Shown one piece after another: positions 46,811-59,017 of a stretch of 64,000 nt of DNA. The DNA comes from Labia minor. Lineage: Eukaryota; Arthropoda; Insecta; Dermaptera; Spongiphoridae. The stretch is from contig OY720348.1 of the NCBI GenBank assembly GCA_963082975.1, positions 59,681,461 through 59,745,460 of the forward strand, written 5' to 3'. Position 1 is the first letter of the stretch; every line of letters begins with the position of its first letter. The notes under the pieces were generated by a model, which ran no database searches, was not told the origin of the DNA, and worked only from the letters and a program-made list of their open reading frames with translations. The position numbers and the translations under genes are program-made.

Positions 46811-47302
46811 ATGTGGAAAATTTTAAAGAAAATCCTCCTCAAATATATAAAACCTCACCTCTTCGATATTGTGCCAGATAGTCAATTTGGTTTTCGTGGT
46901 GAACATGGCACTATCGAACAGGTACATAGAGTTGTCAAAAAGATCAAGGACTCCCTCGAGACTAAATCGTATTGCGGTGTTGTTTGCCTTGATATATCCC
47001 AAGCTTTTGATAAAGTCAGTCACGAGGGCCTACTATATAAGATCAGTAAGAAATTACCAGAAAAATTCACAAGTATCTTAAAATCATACCTCTTGGATAG
47101 ATACTTTCTGGTAAAATATGGTGATGCCTGCTCTAGTCTAATGGAAATAAAAGCTGGAGTCCCACAGGGCAGCATTCTAGGACCGGCTCTCTTCCTTTTA
47201 TATATGGCTGACATTCCGACTTCCACTTTTACAAATATAGCTTGTTCAAGGAAAATGCAATTGTTCCTTGTATTCTGGCATTTCATGCAAACTGCGAAGT
47301 GA
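46811..47302 (+). pseudogene. Array unit 4: RT with destroyed FADD motif
   Basis: Open through AGVPQGSILGPALFLLYMAD, then about 35 bp of the FADD region (47,241-47,275) are replaced by sequence with the perfect inverted arms CAAGGAA / TTCCTTG, which shifts the frame and removes the catalytic Asp pair. X continues at 47,414-47,851 after a 2-bp deletion near 47,449. Confidence 0.77.
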
Positions 47303-48006
47303 TCACTAGCAGAATACAAGACCACCTAAATCAACTCGAAAAGTGGTTTTTGAAATGGGGCCTGACGGTCAACTCAAACAAATCCTCCTTCGTTACCCGA
47401 CATTTGATAGCATATGGAATATATTCAAAATCACATATCTGCAGGGAATAATGCAATACCTATACGAACCTCCCCGGCAAAAGAACATACACTTTTCCCT
47501 TTTAGAGAAGTGGTGTGGCCAAAGTTGGCTCTTATAAAAAACGATTTATCTTCTAGAAATGAATTTAATAAATTATATATTGGAGTGTTACTGAATAATT
47601 TGTTAATCGAGTTAAAATTTGGTTTCCAGAAAATAAATATTTTTGTTACTCACGAAGTGATTATGCGAACATTGCTAAATTCTCTCAATATACTTAAATT
47701 AGATATTGTTGGACATCAAAAAAATATAATTTTTTGTCAGTGTTTTGATGATATATCTAAGGAATATATTCTTAAAATTAAATTTAAGGACTCACAAGTT
47801 TTGAAACAATATATCCAATTAAAACATTTGCAAATTCAATACGTCATCTAATTCCAAATGATATCGATCTCGAATGCAACAACTCATCGCTCAGAGTAGG
47901 ACATTTTCCTACCCAATGGAAAGTCGCACAAATTATTCTTATACCTAAACCAGGCAAGTCACCTACTGAAATTACCTCATACAGACCCATTAGTCTTCTG
48001 CCTATT

Positions 48007-48804
48007 ATGGGGAAAATTTTAGAGAAAATCCTCCTCAAATATATAAAACCTCACCTCTTCGATATTGTGCCAGATAGTCAATTTGGTTTTCGTGGTGAAC
48101 GTGGCACTATCGAACAGGTACATAGAGTTGTCAAAAAGATCAAGGACTCCCTCGAGACTAAATCGTATTGCGGTGTTGTTTGCCTTGATATATCCCAAGC
48201 TTTTGATAAAGTCAGTCACGAGGGCCTACTATATAAGATCAGTAAGAAATTACCAGAAAAATTCACAAGTATCTTAAAATCATACCTCTTGGATAGATAC
48301 TTTCTGGTAAAATATGGTGATGCCTGCTCTAGTCTAATGGAAATAAAAGCTGGAGTCCCACAGGGCAGCATTCTAGGACCGGCTCTCTTCCTTTTATATA
48401 TGGCTGACATTCCGACTTCCCCTTTTACAAATATAGCTTCCTTCGCTGACGATACTGCAATTCTGGCATCTCATGCAAACTGCGAAGTGATCACTAGCAG
48501 AATACAAGACCACCTAAATCAACTCGAAAAGTGGTTTTTTAAATGGGCCCTGTCGGTCAACTCAAACAAATCCTCCTTCGTTACCCGACATTTGATAGCA
48601 TATGGAATATATTCAAAATCACATATCTGCAGGGAATGGAATGCAATACCTATACGAACCTCCCCGGCAAAAGAACATACACTTTTCCCTTTTAGAGAAG
48701 TGGTGTGTCCAAAGTTGGCTCTTATAAAAAACGATTTATCTTCTAGCAATGAATTTTCCGGATTTGCACCAAAAGTTGATCAATTCATCCCACTGATGCA
48801 TTAA
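48007..48804 (+). pseudogene. Array unit 5: RT-X fused into a B repeat end
   Basis: 265 codons: the same RT core as unit 3, X cut short at about residue 250, and the final residues translated from the B element of the duplicated segment (junction at 48,755). This marks the right end of the jockey array. Confidence 0.72.
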
Positions 48805-49006
48805 GTAAATATACCAAATTTCATCAAAATCTGTTCAGCTGTTCAGGCTGTACAAATCTATACGGACGGACGGACGGACGGACAGACATCATGCTAAAAA
48901 TACTTTTTTCTGTTCAGAAAATGCATGATTCGTGGAGATATGTAAAAATCTCTACATGTGAAATTTGGTGTGAAAACAATATCTCCCTTACTATCGTCGG
49001 TCGGTA
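48755..49006 (-). repeat. Family B element, 5' half
   Basis: Part of the duplicated segment; keeps the (GGAC)n core at 48,863-48,883 with fewer units than the left copy. Confidence 0.75.
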
Positions 49007-49230
49007 AAAAGGTAAAATGATTTTTACGATCAGACTTTTAAATATTTTCGACTTTTTTAAAATTTTTTCAACATGATTCTTAAAAAAAAAAAAATATTAT
49101 TTCAAAAAAGTACTCTTCAATAATAATTTTTTTAAATGGAAAATAAAATAAATAATAGATTTTATGTTATTTTATGGGTGGGGGTCCGGAAATTCCCTAA
49201 TCCGGCAGTTCAATGAATATAAAAAAAACA

Positions 49231-49672
49231 TCTATCTATCTATCTCTGTGTATCTACGGAACTTGAAATTTCTTGGCCGTAACAACCACATTTCTCCAAG
49301 TGTTCCTATCCTGAACTATAACCATCCAATTCCTACCTTCTCCTATCTTGTTCACGTCCCTTCTTAGATAGTCCACCCACCTTGTCCTTGCTCTTCCAAG
49401 TGGACGTTTGCCAATCGCTCTCCCCACCAATATATTTTTCGCTATTCTTTCCTCTCCCATTCTAGCCACGCAACCTTCTCGATTTTATAACCCTAATTAT
49501 ATGCATAGAGGTCATGCATTTCCTCGTTATGCAGTCTTTGTCTTTCTCCGGTGATCTCATTTTTCTTTGGCCCATAAATGCTGCGAATTCTCAAATCTCT
49601 AAATCTACTCTCGTCTCCCAGGGTCATAGACGAGCCTCACACCCATATAATACAACCGGCAAAATAATTGTT
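49231..49672 (-). pseudogene. RTE-like LINE 3' end, second copy
   Basis: Copy of 38,375-38,825 carried in the segmental duplication. It has an extra 9-bp deletion near 49,588 and a small change at 49,630 that further breaks the YGCEAW region. The C-terminal 71 codons are unchanged. Confidence 0.77.
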
Positions 49673-50528
49673 ATATAAAAAAATAATTCTAGAATTCCTC
49701 ACTAAGAATAATTATAATTTTCTAATATTCAAATATCACATCTCAATAATTACTTTATAAATTCTTAATCTAATGCATTTAGTAAAATATTTTGTGTACA
49801 TATTTATTTTATTTTATTATCTTTATTAAAATTATTCTTATTTTATTTTAATATTTTTTCTTTTCCATTTTAAAATGGAGGGTATAAATTTTATTTATAT
49901 ATAATAATAAACAAAAAACAAATTATTTTTTTAGTGTTAATATTTTTAAAACGTCAATTAAAATTACTTAAATTACATTGTCTTTGTGTTTTTAATTTAA
50001 TTTATTATATTAGTATATTTAAAGTGCAAAAATGATTTATTGATTATATAAAAATTAAAATATGATTTTTTAGACAATTGATATAAAGAAGTTGTTTTAA
50101 ATTTTGATCTATTTAAAATTGGGTACATTTTTTAAAGTGATTTTAAATCCAATTGATTACATTCTATTATAATTTATTGTGGGGAGACCAAATAAGTTAA
50201 AAAAGTTAATTTTAGTTTGATAAATCAAATAAATGGGAACCTATTACATACAGACTTTCAACCTAATAATACGTATTACTTTGGGGGTACAAGGGGTAGA
50301 GCCCTATGTCTAGGTGCAAATAACGCCGAAGGCAGTCTAAGCAGCTAATAATTTCCTATTTTTGGATAATCGACTGGGCAATGGGTGAAGTTAAATATAT
50401 ATATGAGTGTTAATTCTTTCTTATGTCTTTTTCCAAATCCAATCAATTGGAGCTTCTAAGCGCGTTAATATCTTCAAACTTCAAACTTACTAAAAAGTAA
50501 ATTAATATCAAATTAAAACAATATCTTT

Positions 50529-50986
50529 TACTATCTCTCAAGAGAAAATGTTCGATGTCGTGAATTTGAAGTTTTTATACGTTTTGAAGGTCCCTGAGTC
50601 ATTTTCATTAAGGTTGAGGAAAGTGTGTGTGTGTGTTTGTGTATGTAGATAAGATTACGAGAATTTGGTACACGGGCATTAATCAAAATTCGGTGTGTGT
50701 GTGTGTTTGTGTATGTAGATAAGATTACGAGAATTTGGTACACGGGCATTAATCAAAATTCGTAGTTTTCTATCAACTTTTGAGAAGTGTAACTTATTCG
50801 AAAGAGGATCATTACCTACCACGTTTTCATTTTTTTTCTCTACTGACCTTAAAAATAAAGAGAAATATGTTTTATAATTTTTCCCATAATTAAAAATTGT
50901 ATAAAATTACTCTATATAAAATTTCAGCTTGATTGAATCGCAGAAAGTACAGGAATTATTTTTTTTTTTTAATTTTTTAACACGTT
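50529..50986 (+). repeat. Family A element, truncated at the gypsy junction
   Basis: Copy of 39,684-40,143 with the same 62-bp internal duplication, cut at ACACGTT by the start of the gypsy array. Confidence 0.75.
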
Positions 50987-51043
50987 TTAACACAAGAAGG
51001 AAGGGTGAAGACCGTGCGGGGATTACCGAGCCCTTAACGCCCG

Positions 51044-51270
51044 TACGAAGAGAATTTCCTGTTCTGAGTAAATTTTATGAACACAATGAAATTTTTATTA
51101 AGACAAGTGACTCGGATATCTCGATAATTAGCGGACATTTGATAGCATTTGATACCACGCAACCCACGGTTAAGAGAAAACTTCGGGCAAGCAAACCTGA
51201 AGTCACCCAGACCTCACGAGCAGGACGCAGGATATGTCGCCCCCGAGCTCTGCGCAACTTCGAAACATAA
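51044..51270 (+). pseudogene. Module E joined to gypsy pol C-terminus, first copy
   Basis: VRREFPVLSKFYEHNE and SIISGHLI of module E run in frame into KPEVTQTSRAGRRICRPRAL and a stop. The second part resembles the basic C-terminal tail of gypsy pol. In this first unit the LTR is missing: at 51,293 the sequence switches to the inverted junction piece. Confidence 0.62.
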
Positions 51271-51292
51271 AACACTCCGTGGCTAACATTCT

Positions 51293-51390
51293 GACTTTAT
51301 CAAGGAAAATTCAATTCGAAATCTAATTCCAAATGATATCAAAGGTCCAACAATATCTAATTTAAGTATATTGAGAAAATTTAGGCACAC
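51293..51390 (-). repeat. Inverted junction piece, left border of gypsy array
   Basis: GACTTTATCAAGGAAAATTC ... TTGAGAAAATTTAGGCACACC is the exact reverse of 62,555-62,650 and contains X/jockey sequence in reverse. The two array borders therefore form a large inverted repeat. Confidence 0.82.
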
Positions 51391-51509
51391 CAATCCACAC
51401 ATACGGCCATATGAATATAAGACTGGACCTGGGATACGGACGGCTGTTCCCCCGTAATCGGCGATACAGGTTGCCCCACAAAGCCGCCGCGATTCTTCAG
51501 CAGAGATAG

Positions 51510-52090
51510 GACTACGGGGAAGAGCTTCCTCGTCGATACGGGATCCGACGTCTCGATTTTTCCTCGAAAATTTACTCGAGGGAAAGGACAACCGTCGAGT
51601 TACATGCTCTCGGCAGTGAACGGCACACCGATCCACACTTACGGATATATGAATATAAGACTGGACCTGGGATACGGACGGCTGTTCCCCTGGAAATTTA
51701 TCCTGGCAAACGTCGACGTGCCCATCATCGGGATGGACTTCCTCTCGTCCTACAACCTCATGGTGGACTGCAGGAGAAGGCGTTTAATAGACCCGGACTT
51801 CACAACAAGAGGCGTCCGGCAAGAGGCCACCCCAGCACCCCTCATCAATTCTATTGAAGAGAAATCCCCACTCCATCCTATCCTCCTGGAATTCGCCGAA
51901 ATCACGCGACCGTCCGGGTCTCCTAGAGAGATAAAACATGACACGAAACACCATATCCTTACCACACCAGGCCCACCGATATTCTGCCGACCCCGTTGAC
52001 TACCTCCCGACCGTCTTAAAATCGCCAAGGCAGAATTCACCACTATGGTTAACGAGGGTACGGCCCGTCCATCTACTAGCCCCTGGTCAT
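51510..52090 (+). pseudogene. Gypsy protease and connector, unit 1
   Basis: The frame through LVDTGSDVSIFP (aspartic protease active site, Asp at about 51,536) continues over SYMLSAVNG to IIGMDFLSSYNLMVD, the second conserved protease block. After the linker comes HHILTTPGPPIFCRPR, then TGA in place of a CGA-like codon at 52,000, and after it the RT-leading APDR-like LPPDRLKIAKAEF and TARPSTSPWSSAL. The order is that of gypsy pol between protease and RT. All five full units share the stop, so it predates amplification. Confidence 0.82.
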
Positions 52091-52109
52091 CTGCACTTCA
52101 GTTAATCAA

Positions 52110-52330
52110 ACGTTATTCGATGCCAAGATTAAAAAAAATTGTTTTTAAAGTTTACTCCACAAGTAAATTAAATATAATAAAAGATTTGGAGATTTCTTGA
52201 TAATCGTATTAGATAATCGTATTAGAAAATCGGCAAAAAAATTGTTTTTAAAGTTTACTCCACAAGTAAATTAAATATAATAAAAGATTTGGAGATTTCT
52301 TGATAATCGTATTAGAAAATCTTTTATTTA
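52110..52330. repeat. R block: AT-rich internal repeats of the gypsy unit
   Basis: TTGTTTTTAAAGTTTACTCC and TAATCGTATTAGA occur twice here, and the first again after each primer site (52,990). It resembles neither gypsy coding sequence nor the LTR; origin unknown. Equivalent blocks lie at +1,877 intervals. Confidence 0.72.
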
Positions 52331-52705
52331 ACGAGGGTACGGCCCGTCCATCTACTAACTAGCCCCTGGTCATCTGCACTTCACCTGGCAACAAAGAAGG
52401 AAGGGTGAAAACCGTGCGGAGATTACCGAGCCCTTAACGCCCGTACGAAGAGAATTTCCTGTTCTGAGTAAATTTTATGAACACAATGAAATTTTTATTA
52501 AGACAAGTGACTCGGATATCTCGATAATTAGCGGACATTTGATAGCATTTGATACCACGCAACCCACGGTTAAGAGAAAACTTCGGGCAAGCAAACCTGA
52601 AGTCACCCAGACCTCACGAGCAGGACGCAGGATATGTCGCCCCCGAGCTCTGCGCAACTTCGAAACATAAAACACTCCGTGGCTAACATTCTCGGCAGGG
52701 GGTGG

Positions 52706-52940
52706 TGTGGCGCCACACAAGGCGTCCCTAGCAATAATGCTAGAAGCCCCCAGAACAGACCAGACGCTTCGAGAAGTTTCCATGCGCGCGCAAAGGAGCC
52801 CTGGAGAATGTTCCAGAAGAAATAGCTCCGCCTCCAGGACACGCCGTATAGGGCGGACCAGAGGCGCTTGCTGGAGGTATATAAGGGCAGTCCGGTAACC
52901 AGTCCTATCCTCACCATCCTCTCCTACACAGGTCCCCTCA
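52706..52940 (+). mobile_element. Gypsy LTR, copy 1
   Basis: Starts TGTGGCGCCACA directly after the polypurine tract GCAGGGGGTGG and ends CCCCTCA two bases before the primer binding site: about 235 bp with TG...CA ends. It contains a TATA box TATATAAG at 52,878-52,885. The other LTRs differ from it by a few substitutions only. Confidence 0.82.
52878..52885 (+). promoter_or_regulatory. TATA box of the gypsy LTR
   Basis: TATATAAG in a GC-richer LTR, at a suitable distance from the LTR 3' part. It is conserved in the other LTRs (54,755, 56,632 and 58,509 by period, and in both last LTRs). Confidence 0.6.
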
Positions 52941-52942
52941 AT

Positions 52943-52959
52943 TGGTGACCCCGACGTGA
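52943..52959 (+). other. Primer binding site, tRNA-Trp type
   Basis: TGGTGACCCCGACGTGA is complementary to the 3' end of eukaryotic tRNA-Trp, including the CCA tail. The same 17 bases lie at 54,820, 56,697, 58,574, 60,463 and 61,709. The position two bases after the LTR fixes the 5'-LTR boundary. Confidence 0.82.
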
Positions 52960-53107
52960 CGGCTACCTCCGGGCCTCATCGCCAAAAAAATTGTTTTTAA
53001 AGTTTACTCCACAAGTAAATTAAATATAATAAAAAATTTTCTAAGACGATTATCAAGAAATCTCCAAATAGGAATATTGACAAATTATCGTATTTTCAAT
53101 AAGATAA

Positions 53108-53325
53108 GATTGCCCCACAAAGCCGCCGCGATTCTTCAGCAGAGATAGGACTACGGGGAAGAGCTTCCTCGTCGATACGGGATCCGACGTCTCGATTTTT
53201 CCTCGAAAATTTACTCGAGGGAAAGGACAACCGCCGAGTTACATGCTCTCGGCAGCGAACGGCACACCGATCCACACATACGGCCATATGAATATAAGAC
53301 TGGACCTGGGATACGGACGGCTGTT
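53108..53325 (+). pseudogene. Partial protease duplicate inside the unit
   Basis: Each unit carries a shorter copy of the protease start (active site to GRLFP) before the longer one. The short copy breaks off at CTGTTCCCCC|GTAATCGG. It has small differences from the long copy (CCGCCGAG for CCGTCGAG). Confidence 0.77.
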
Positions 53326-53386
53326 CCCCCGTAATCGGCGGTACAGGTTGCCCCACAAAGCCGCCGCGATTCTTCAGCAGAGATAG

Positions 53387-53967
53387 GACTACGGGGAAGA
53401 GCTTCCTCGTCGATACGGGATCCGACGTCCCGATTTTTCCTCGAAAATTTACTCGAGGGAAAGGACAACCGTCGAGTTACATGCTCTCGGCAGTGAACGG
53501 CACACCGATCCACACTTACGGATATATGAATATAAGACTGGACCTGGGATACGGACGGCTGTTCCCCTGGAAATTTATCCTGGCAAACGTCGACGTGCCC
53601 ATCATCGGGATGGACTTCCTCTCGTCCTACAACCTCATGGTGGACTGCAGGAGAAGGCGTTTAATAGACCCGGACTTCACAACAAGAGGCGTCCGGCAAG
53701 AGGCCACCCCAGCACCCCTCATCAATTCTATTGAAGAGAAATCCCCACTCCATCCTATCCTCCTGGAATTCGCCGAAATCACGCGACCGTCCGGGTCTCC
53801 TAGAGAGATAAAACATGACACGAAACACCATATCCTTACCACACCAGGCCCACCGATATTCTGCCGACCCCGTTGACTACCTCCCGACCGTCTTAAAATC
53901 GCCAAGGCAGAATTCACCACTATGGTTAACGAGGGTACGGCCCGTCCATCTACTAGCCCCTGGTCAT
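53387..53967 (+). pseudogene. Gypsy protease and connector, unit 2
   Basis: As unit 1, with one substitution just after the DTGSDV active-site block (CGTCCCGAT for CGTCTCGAT, Ser to Pro). Open from 53,481 to 53,876. Confidence 0.8.
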
Positions 53968-54582
53968 CTGCACTTCAGTTAATCAAACGTTATTCGATGC
54001 CAAGATTAAAAAAAATTGTTTTTAAAGTTTACTCCACAAGTAAATTAAATATAATAAAAGATTTGGAGATTTCTTGATAATCGTATTAGATAATCGTATT
54101 AGAAAATCGGCAAAAAAATTGTTTTTAAAGTTTACTCCACAAGTAAATTAAATATAATAAAAGATTTGGAGATTTCTTGATAATCGTATTAGAAAATCTT
54201 TTATTTAACGAGGGTACGGCCCGTCCATCTACTAACTAGCCCCTGGTCATCTGCACTTCACCTGGCAACAAAGAAGGAAGGGTGAAGACCGTGCGGGGAT
54301 TACCGAGCCCTTAACGCCCGTACGAAGAGAATTTCCTGTTCTGAGTAAATTTTATGAACACAATGAAATTTTTATTAAGACAAGTGACTCGGATATCTCG
54401 ATAATTAGCGGACATTTGATAGCATTTGATACCACGCAACCCACGGTTAAGAGAAAACTTCGGGCAAGCAAACCTGAAGTCACCCAGACCTCACGAGCAG
54501 GACGCAGGATATGTCGCCCCCGAGCTCTGCGCAACTTCGAAACATAAAACACTCCGTGGCTAACATTCTCGGCAGGGGGTGG

Positions 54583-54817
54583 TGTGGCGCCACACAAGGC
54601 GTCCCTAGCAATAATGCTAGAAGCCCCCAGAACAGACCAGACGCTTCGAGAAGTTTCCATGCGCGCGCACAGGAGCCCTGGAGAATGTTCCAGAAGAAAT
54701 AGCTCCGCCTCCAGGACACGCCGTATAGGGCGGACCAGAGGCGCTTGCTGGAGGTATATAAGGGCAGTCCGGTAACCAGTCCTATCCTCACCATCCTCTC
54801 CTACACAGGTCCCCTCA
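54583..54817 (+). mobile_element. Gypsy LTR, copy 2
   Basis: Same boundaries as copy 1; CGCACAGGAG replaces CGCAAAGGAG. Confidence 0.82.
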
Positions 54818-55263
54818 ATTGGTGACCCCGACGTGACGGCTACCTCCGGGCCTCATCGCCAAAAAAATTGTTTTTAAAGTTTACTCCACAAGTAAATTAA
54901 ATATAATAAAAAATTTTCTAAGACGATTATCAAGAAATCTCCAAATAGGAATATTGACAAATTATCGTATTTTCAATAAGATAAGATTGCCCCACAAAGC
55001 CGCCGCGATTCTTCAGCAGAGATAGGACTACGGGGAAGAGCTTCCTCGTCGATACGGGATCCGACGTCTCGATTTTTCCTCGAAAATTTACTCGAGGGAA
55101 AGGACAACCGCCGAGTTACATGCTCTCGGCAGTGAACGGCACACCGATCCACACATACGGCCATATGAATATAAGACTACACCTGGGATACGGACGGCTG
55201 TTCCCCCGTAATCGGCGATACAGGTTGCCCCACAAAGCCGCCGCGATTCTTCAGCAGAGATAG

Positions 55264-55844
55264 GACTACGGGGAAGAGCTTCCTCGTCGATACGGGATCC
55301 GACGTCTCGATTTTTCCTCGAAAATTTACTCGAGGGAAAGGACAACCGTCGAGTTACATGCTCTCGGCAGTGAACGGCACACCGATCCACACTTACGGAT
55401 ATATGAATATAAGACTGGACCTGGGATACGGACGGCTGTTCCCCTGGAAATTTATCCTGGCAAACGTCGACGTGCCCATCATCGGGATGGACTTCCTCTC
55501 GTCCTACAACCTCATGGTGGACTGCAGGAGAAGGCGTTTAATAGACCCGGACTTCACAACAAGAGGCGTCCGGCAAGAGGCCACCCCAGCACCCCTCATC
55601 AATTCTATTGAAGAGAAATCCCCACTCCATCCTATCCTCCTGGAATTCGCCGAAATCACGCGACCGTCCGGGTCTCCTAGAGAGATAAAACATGACACGA
55701 AACACCATATCCTTACCACACCAGGCCCACCGATATTCTGCCGACCCCGTTGACTACCTCCCGACCGTCTTAAAATCGCCAAGGCAGAATTCACCACTAT
55801 GGTTAACGAGGGTACGGCCCGTCCATCTACTAGCCCCTGGTCAT
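55264..55844 (+). pseudogene. Gypsy protease and connector, unit 3
   Basis: Same structure and shared stop. The short protease duplicate before it (54,985-55,202) has CTACACCTG for CTGGACCTG, a variant also found in unit 5 but not in units 2, 4 or 6. Confidence 0.8.
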
Positions 55845-56459
55845 CTGCACTTCAGTTAATCAAACGTTATTCGATGCCAAGATTAAAAAAAATTGTTTTT
55901 AAAGTTTACTCCACAAGTAAATTAAATATAATAAAAGATTTGGAGATTTCTTGATAATCGTATTAGATAATCGTATTAGAAAATCGGCAAAAAAATTGTT
56001 TTTAAAGTTTACTCCACAAGTAAATTAAATATAATAAAAGATTTGGATATTTCTTGATAATCGTATTAGAAAATCTTTTATTTAACGAGGGTACGGCCCG
56101 TCCATCTACTAACTAGCCCCTGGTCATCTGCACTTCACCTGGCAACAAAGAAGGAAGGGTGAAGACCGTGCGGGGATTACCGAGCCCTTAACGCCCGTAC
56201 GAAGAGAATTTCCTGTTCTGAGTAAATTTTATGAACACAATGAAATTTTTATTAAGACAAGTGACTCGGATATCTCGATAATTAGCGGACATTTGATAGC
56301 ATTTGATACCACGCAACCCACGGTTAAGAGAAAACTTCGGGCAAGCAAACCTGAAGTCACCCAGACCTCACGAGCAGGACGCAGGATATGTCGCCCCCGA
56401 GCTCTGCGCAACTTCGAAACATAAAACACTCCGTGGCTAACATTCTCGGCAGGGGGTGG

Positions 56460-56694
56460 TGTGGCGCCACACAAGGCGTCCCTAGCAATAATGCTAGAAG
56501 CCCCCAGAACAGACCAGACGCTTCGAGAAGTTTCCATGCGCGCGCACAGGAGCCCTGGAGAATGTTCCAGAAGAAATAGCTCCGCCTCCAGGACACGCCG
56601 TATAGGGCGGACCAGAGGCGCTTGCTGGAGGTATATAAGGGCAGTCCGGTAACCAGTCCTATCCTCACCATCCTCTCCTACACAGGTCCCCTCA
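56460..56694 (+). mobile_element. Gypsy LTR, copy 3
   Basis: Essentially identical to copy 2. Confidence 0.82.
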
Positions 56695-57140
56695 ATTGGT
56701 GACCCCGACGTGACGGCTACCTCCGGGCCTCATCGCCAAAAAAATTGTTTTTAAAGTTTACTCCACAAGTAAATTAAATATAATAAAAAATTTTCTAAGA
56801 CGATTATCAAGAAATCTCCAAATAGGAATATTGACAAATTATCGTATTTTCAATAAGATAAGATTGCCCCACAAAGCCGCCGCGATTCTTCAGCAGAGAT
56901 AGGACTACGGGGAAGAGCTTCCTCGTCGATACGGGATCCGACGTCTCGATTTTTCCTCGAAAATTTACTCGAGGGAAAGGACAACCGCCGAGTTACATGC
57001 TCTCGGCAGTGAACGGCACACCAATCCACACATACGGCCATATGAATATAAGACTGGACCTGGGATACGGACGGCTGTTCCCCCGTAATCGGCGATACAG
57101 GTTGCCCCACAAAGCCGCCGCGATTCTTCAGCAGAGATAG

Positions 57141-57721
57141 GACTACGGGGAAGAGCTTCCTCGTCGATACGGGATCCGACGTCTCGATTTTTCCTCGAAA
57201 ATTTACTCGAGGGAAAGGACAACCGTCGAGTTACATGCTCTCGGCAGTGAACGGCACACCGATCCACACTTACGGATATATGAATATAAGACTGGACCTG
57301 GGATACGGACGGCTGTTCCCCTGGAAATTTATCCTGGCAAACGTCGACGTGCCCATCATCGGGATGGACTTCCTCTCGTCCTACAACCTCATGGTGGACT
57401 GCAGGAGAAGGCGTTTAATAGACCCGGACTTCACAACAAGAGGCGTCCGGCAAGAGGCCACCCCAGCACCCCTCATCAATTCTATTGAAGAGAAATCCCC
57501 ACTCCATCCTATCCTCCTGGAATTCGCCGAAATCACGCGACCGTCCGGGTCTCCTAGAGAGATAAAACATGACACGAAACACCATATCCTTACCACACCA
57601 GGCCCACCGATATTCTGCCGACCCCGTTGACTACCTCCCGACCGTCTTAAAATCGCCAAGGCAGAATTCACCACTATTGTTAACGAGAGTACGGCCCGTC
57701 CATCTACTAGCCCCTGGTCAT
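57141..57721 (+). pseudogene. Gypsy protease and connector, unit 4
   Basis: Same as unit 1, with ACTATTGTTAACGAGAGT instead of ACTATGGTTAACGAGGGT near 57,673. Confidence 0.8.
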
Positions 57722-58336
57722 CTGCACTTCAGTTAATCAAACGTTATTCGATGCCAAGATTAAAAAAAATTGTTTTTAAAGTTTACTCCACAAGTAAATT
57801 AAATATAATAAAAGATTTGGAGATTTCTTGATAATCGTATTAGATAATCGTATTAGAAAATCGGCAAAAAAATTGTTTTTAAAGTTTACTCCACAAGTAA
57901 ATTAAATATAATAAAAGATTTGGAGATTTCTTGATAATCGTATTAGAAAATCTTTTATTTAACGAGGGTACGGCCCGTCCATCTACTAACTAGCCCCTGG
58001 TCATCTGCACTTCACCTGGCAACAAAGAAGGAAGGGTGAAGACCGTGCGGGGATTACCGAGCCCTTAACGCCCGTACGAAGAGAATTTCCTGTTCTGAGT
58101 AAATTTTATGAACACAATGAAATTTTTATTAAGACAAGTGACTCGGATATCTCGATAATTAGCGGACATTTGATAGCATTTGATAACACGCAACCCACGG
58201 TTAAGAGAAAACTTCGGGCAAGCAAACCTGAAGTCACCCAGACCTCACGAGCAGGACGCAGGATATGTCGCCCCCGAGCTCTGCGCAACTTCGAAACATA
58301 AAACACTCCGTGGCTAACATTCTCGGCAGGGGGTGG

Positions 58337-58571
58337 TCTGGCGCCACACAAGGCGTCCCTAGCAATAATGCTAGAAGCCCCCAGAACAGACCAGACGCTT
58401 CGAGAAGTTTCCATGCGCGCGCACAGGAGCCCTGGAGAATGTTCCAGAAGAAATAGCTCCGCCTCCAGGACACGCCGTATAGGGCGGACCAGAGGCGCTT
58501 GCTGGAGGTATATAAGGGCAGTCCGGTAACCAGTCCTATCCTCACCATCCTCTCCTACACAGGTCCCCTCA
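58337..58571 (+). mobile_element. Gypsy LTR, copy 4
   Basis: The first palindrome is altered (TCTGGCGCCACA), otherwise as copies 2 and 3. Confidence 0.8.
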
Positions 58572-59017
58572 ATTGGTGACCCCGACGTGACGGCTACCTC
58601 CGGGCCTCATCGCCAAAAAAATTGTTTTTAAAGTTTACTCCACAAGTAAATTAAATATAATAAAAAATTTTCTAAGACGATTATCAAGAAATCTCCAAAT
58701 AGGAATATTGACAAATTATCGTATTTTCAATAAGATAAGATTGCCCCACAAAGCCGCCGCGATTCTTCAGCAGAGATAGGACTACGGGGAAGAGCTTCCT
58801 CGTCGATACGGGATCCGACGTCTCGATTTTTCCTCGAAAATTTACTCGAGGGAAAGGACAACCGCCGAGTTACATGCTCTCGGCAGTGAACGGCACACCG
58901 ATCCACACATACGGCCATATGAATATAAGACTACACCTGGGATACGGACGGCTGTTCCCCCGTAATCGGCGATACAGGTTGCCCCACAAAGCCGCCGCGA
59001 TTCTTCAGCAGAGATAG

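Larger units (their letters stand above)
43375..48756 (+). repeat. Tandem array of ~1,190-bp jockey-X units
   Basis: The units repeat at 1,190, 1,190 and 1,196 bp: the block starting ATTCCAAATGATATCGATC recurs at about 44,273, 45,463, 46,653 and 47,849. Each unit is the RT core of a jockey-clade LINE followed by module X. The jockey-to-X junction is always CGTTACCCG(A/T)CATTTGATAG, where GACATTTGATA is also the start of the X-proximal sequence. A partial jockey piece starts the array and a partial X ends it, joined to the duplicated segment. Units are almost identical, so amplification is recent or the assembly has multiplied them. Confidence 0.87.
48755..50986. repeat. 2.24-kb duplicated segment, right copy
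   Basis: Counterpart of 37,900-40,143. The left junction joins X to B at ...GAATTTTCC; the right junction joins the A element to gypsy sequence at ACACGTT|TTAACAC, with a few bases of shared sequence at each join. Confidence 0.87.

Noticed and set aside
52475..52917. Antisense ORFs of 102-104 codons repeated in each gypsy unit
   Set aside because: They lie opposite module E, pol C-terminus and LTR and repeat only because the unit repeats; no independent motif.
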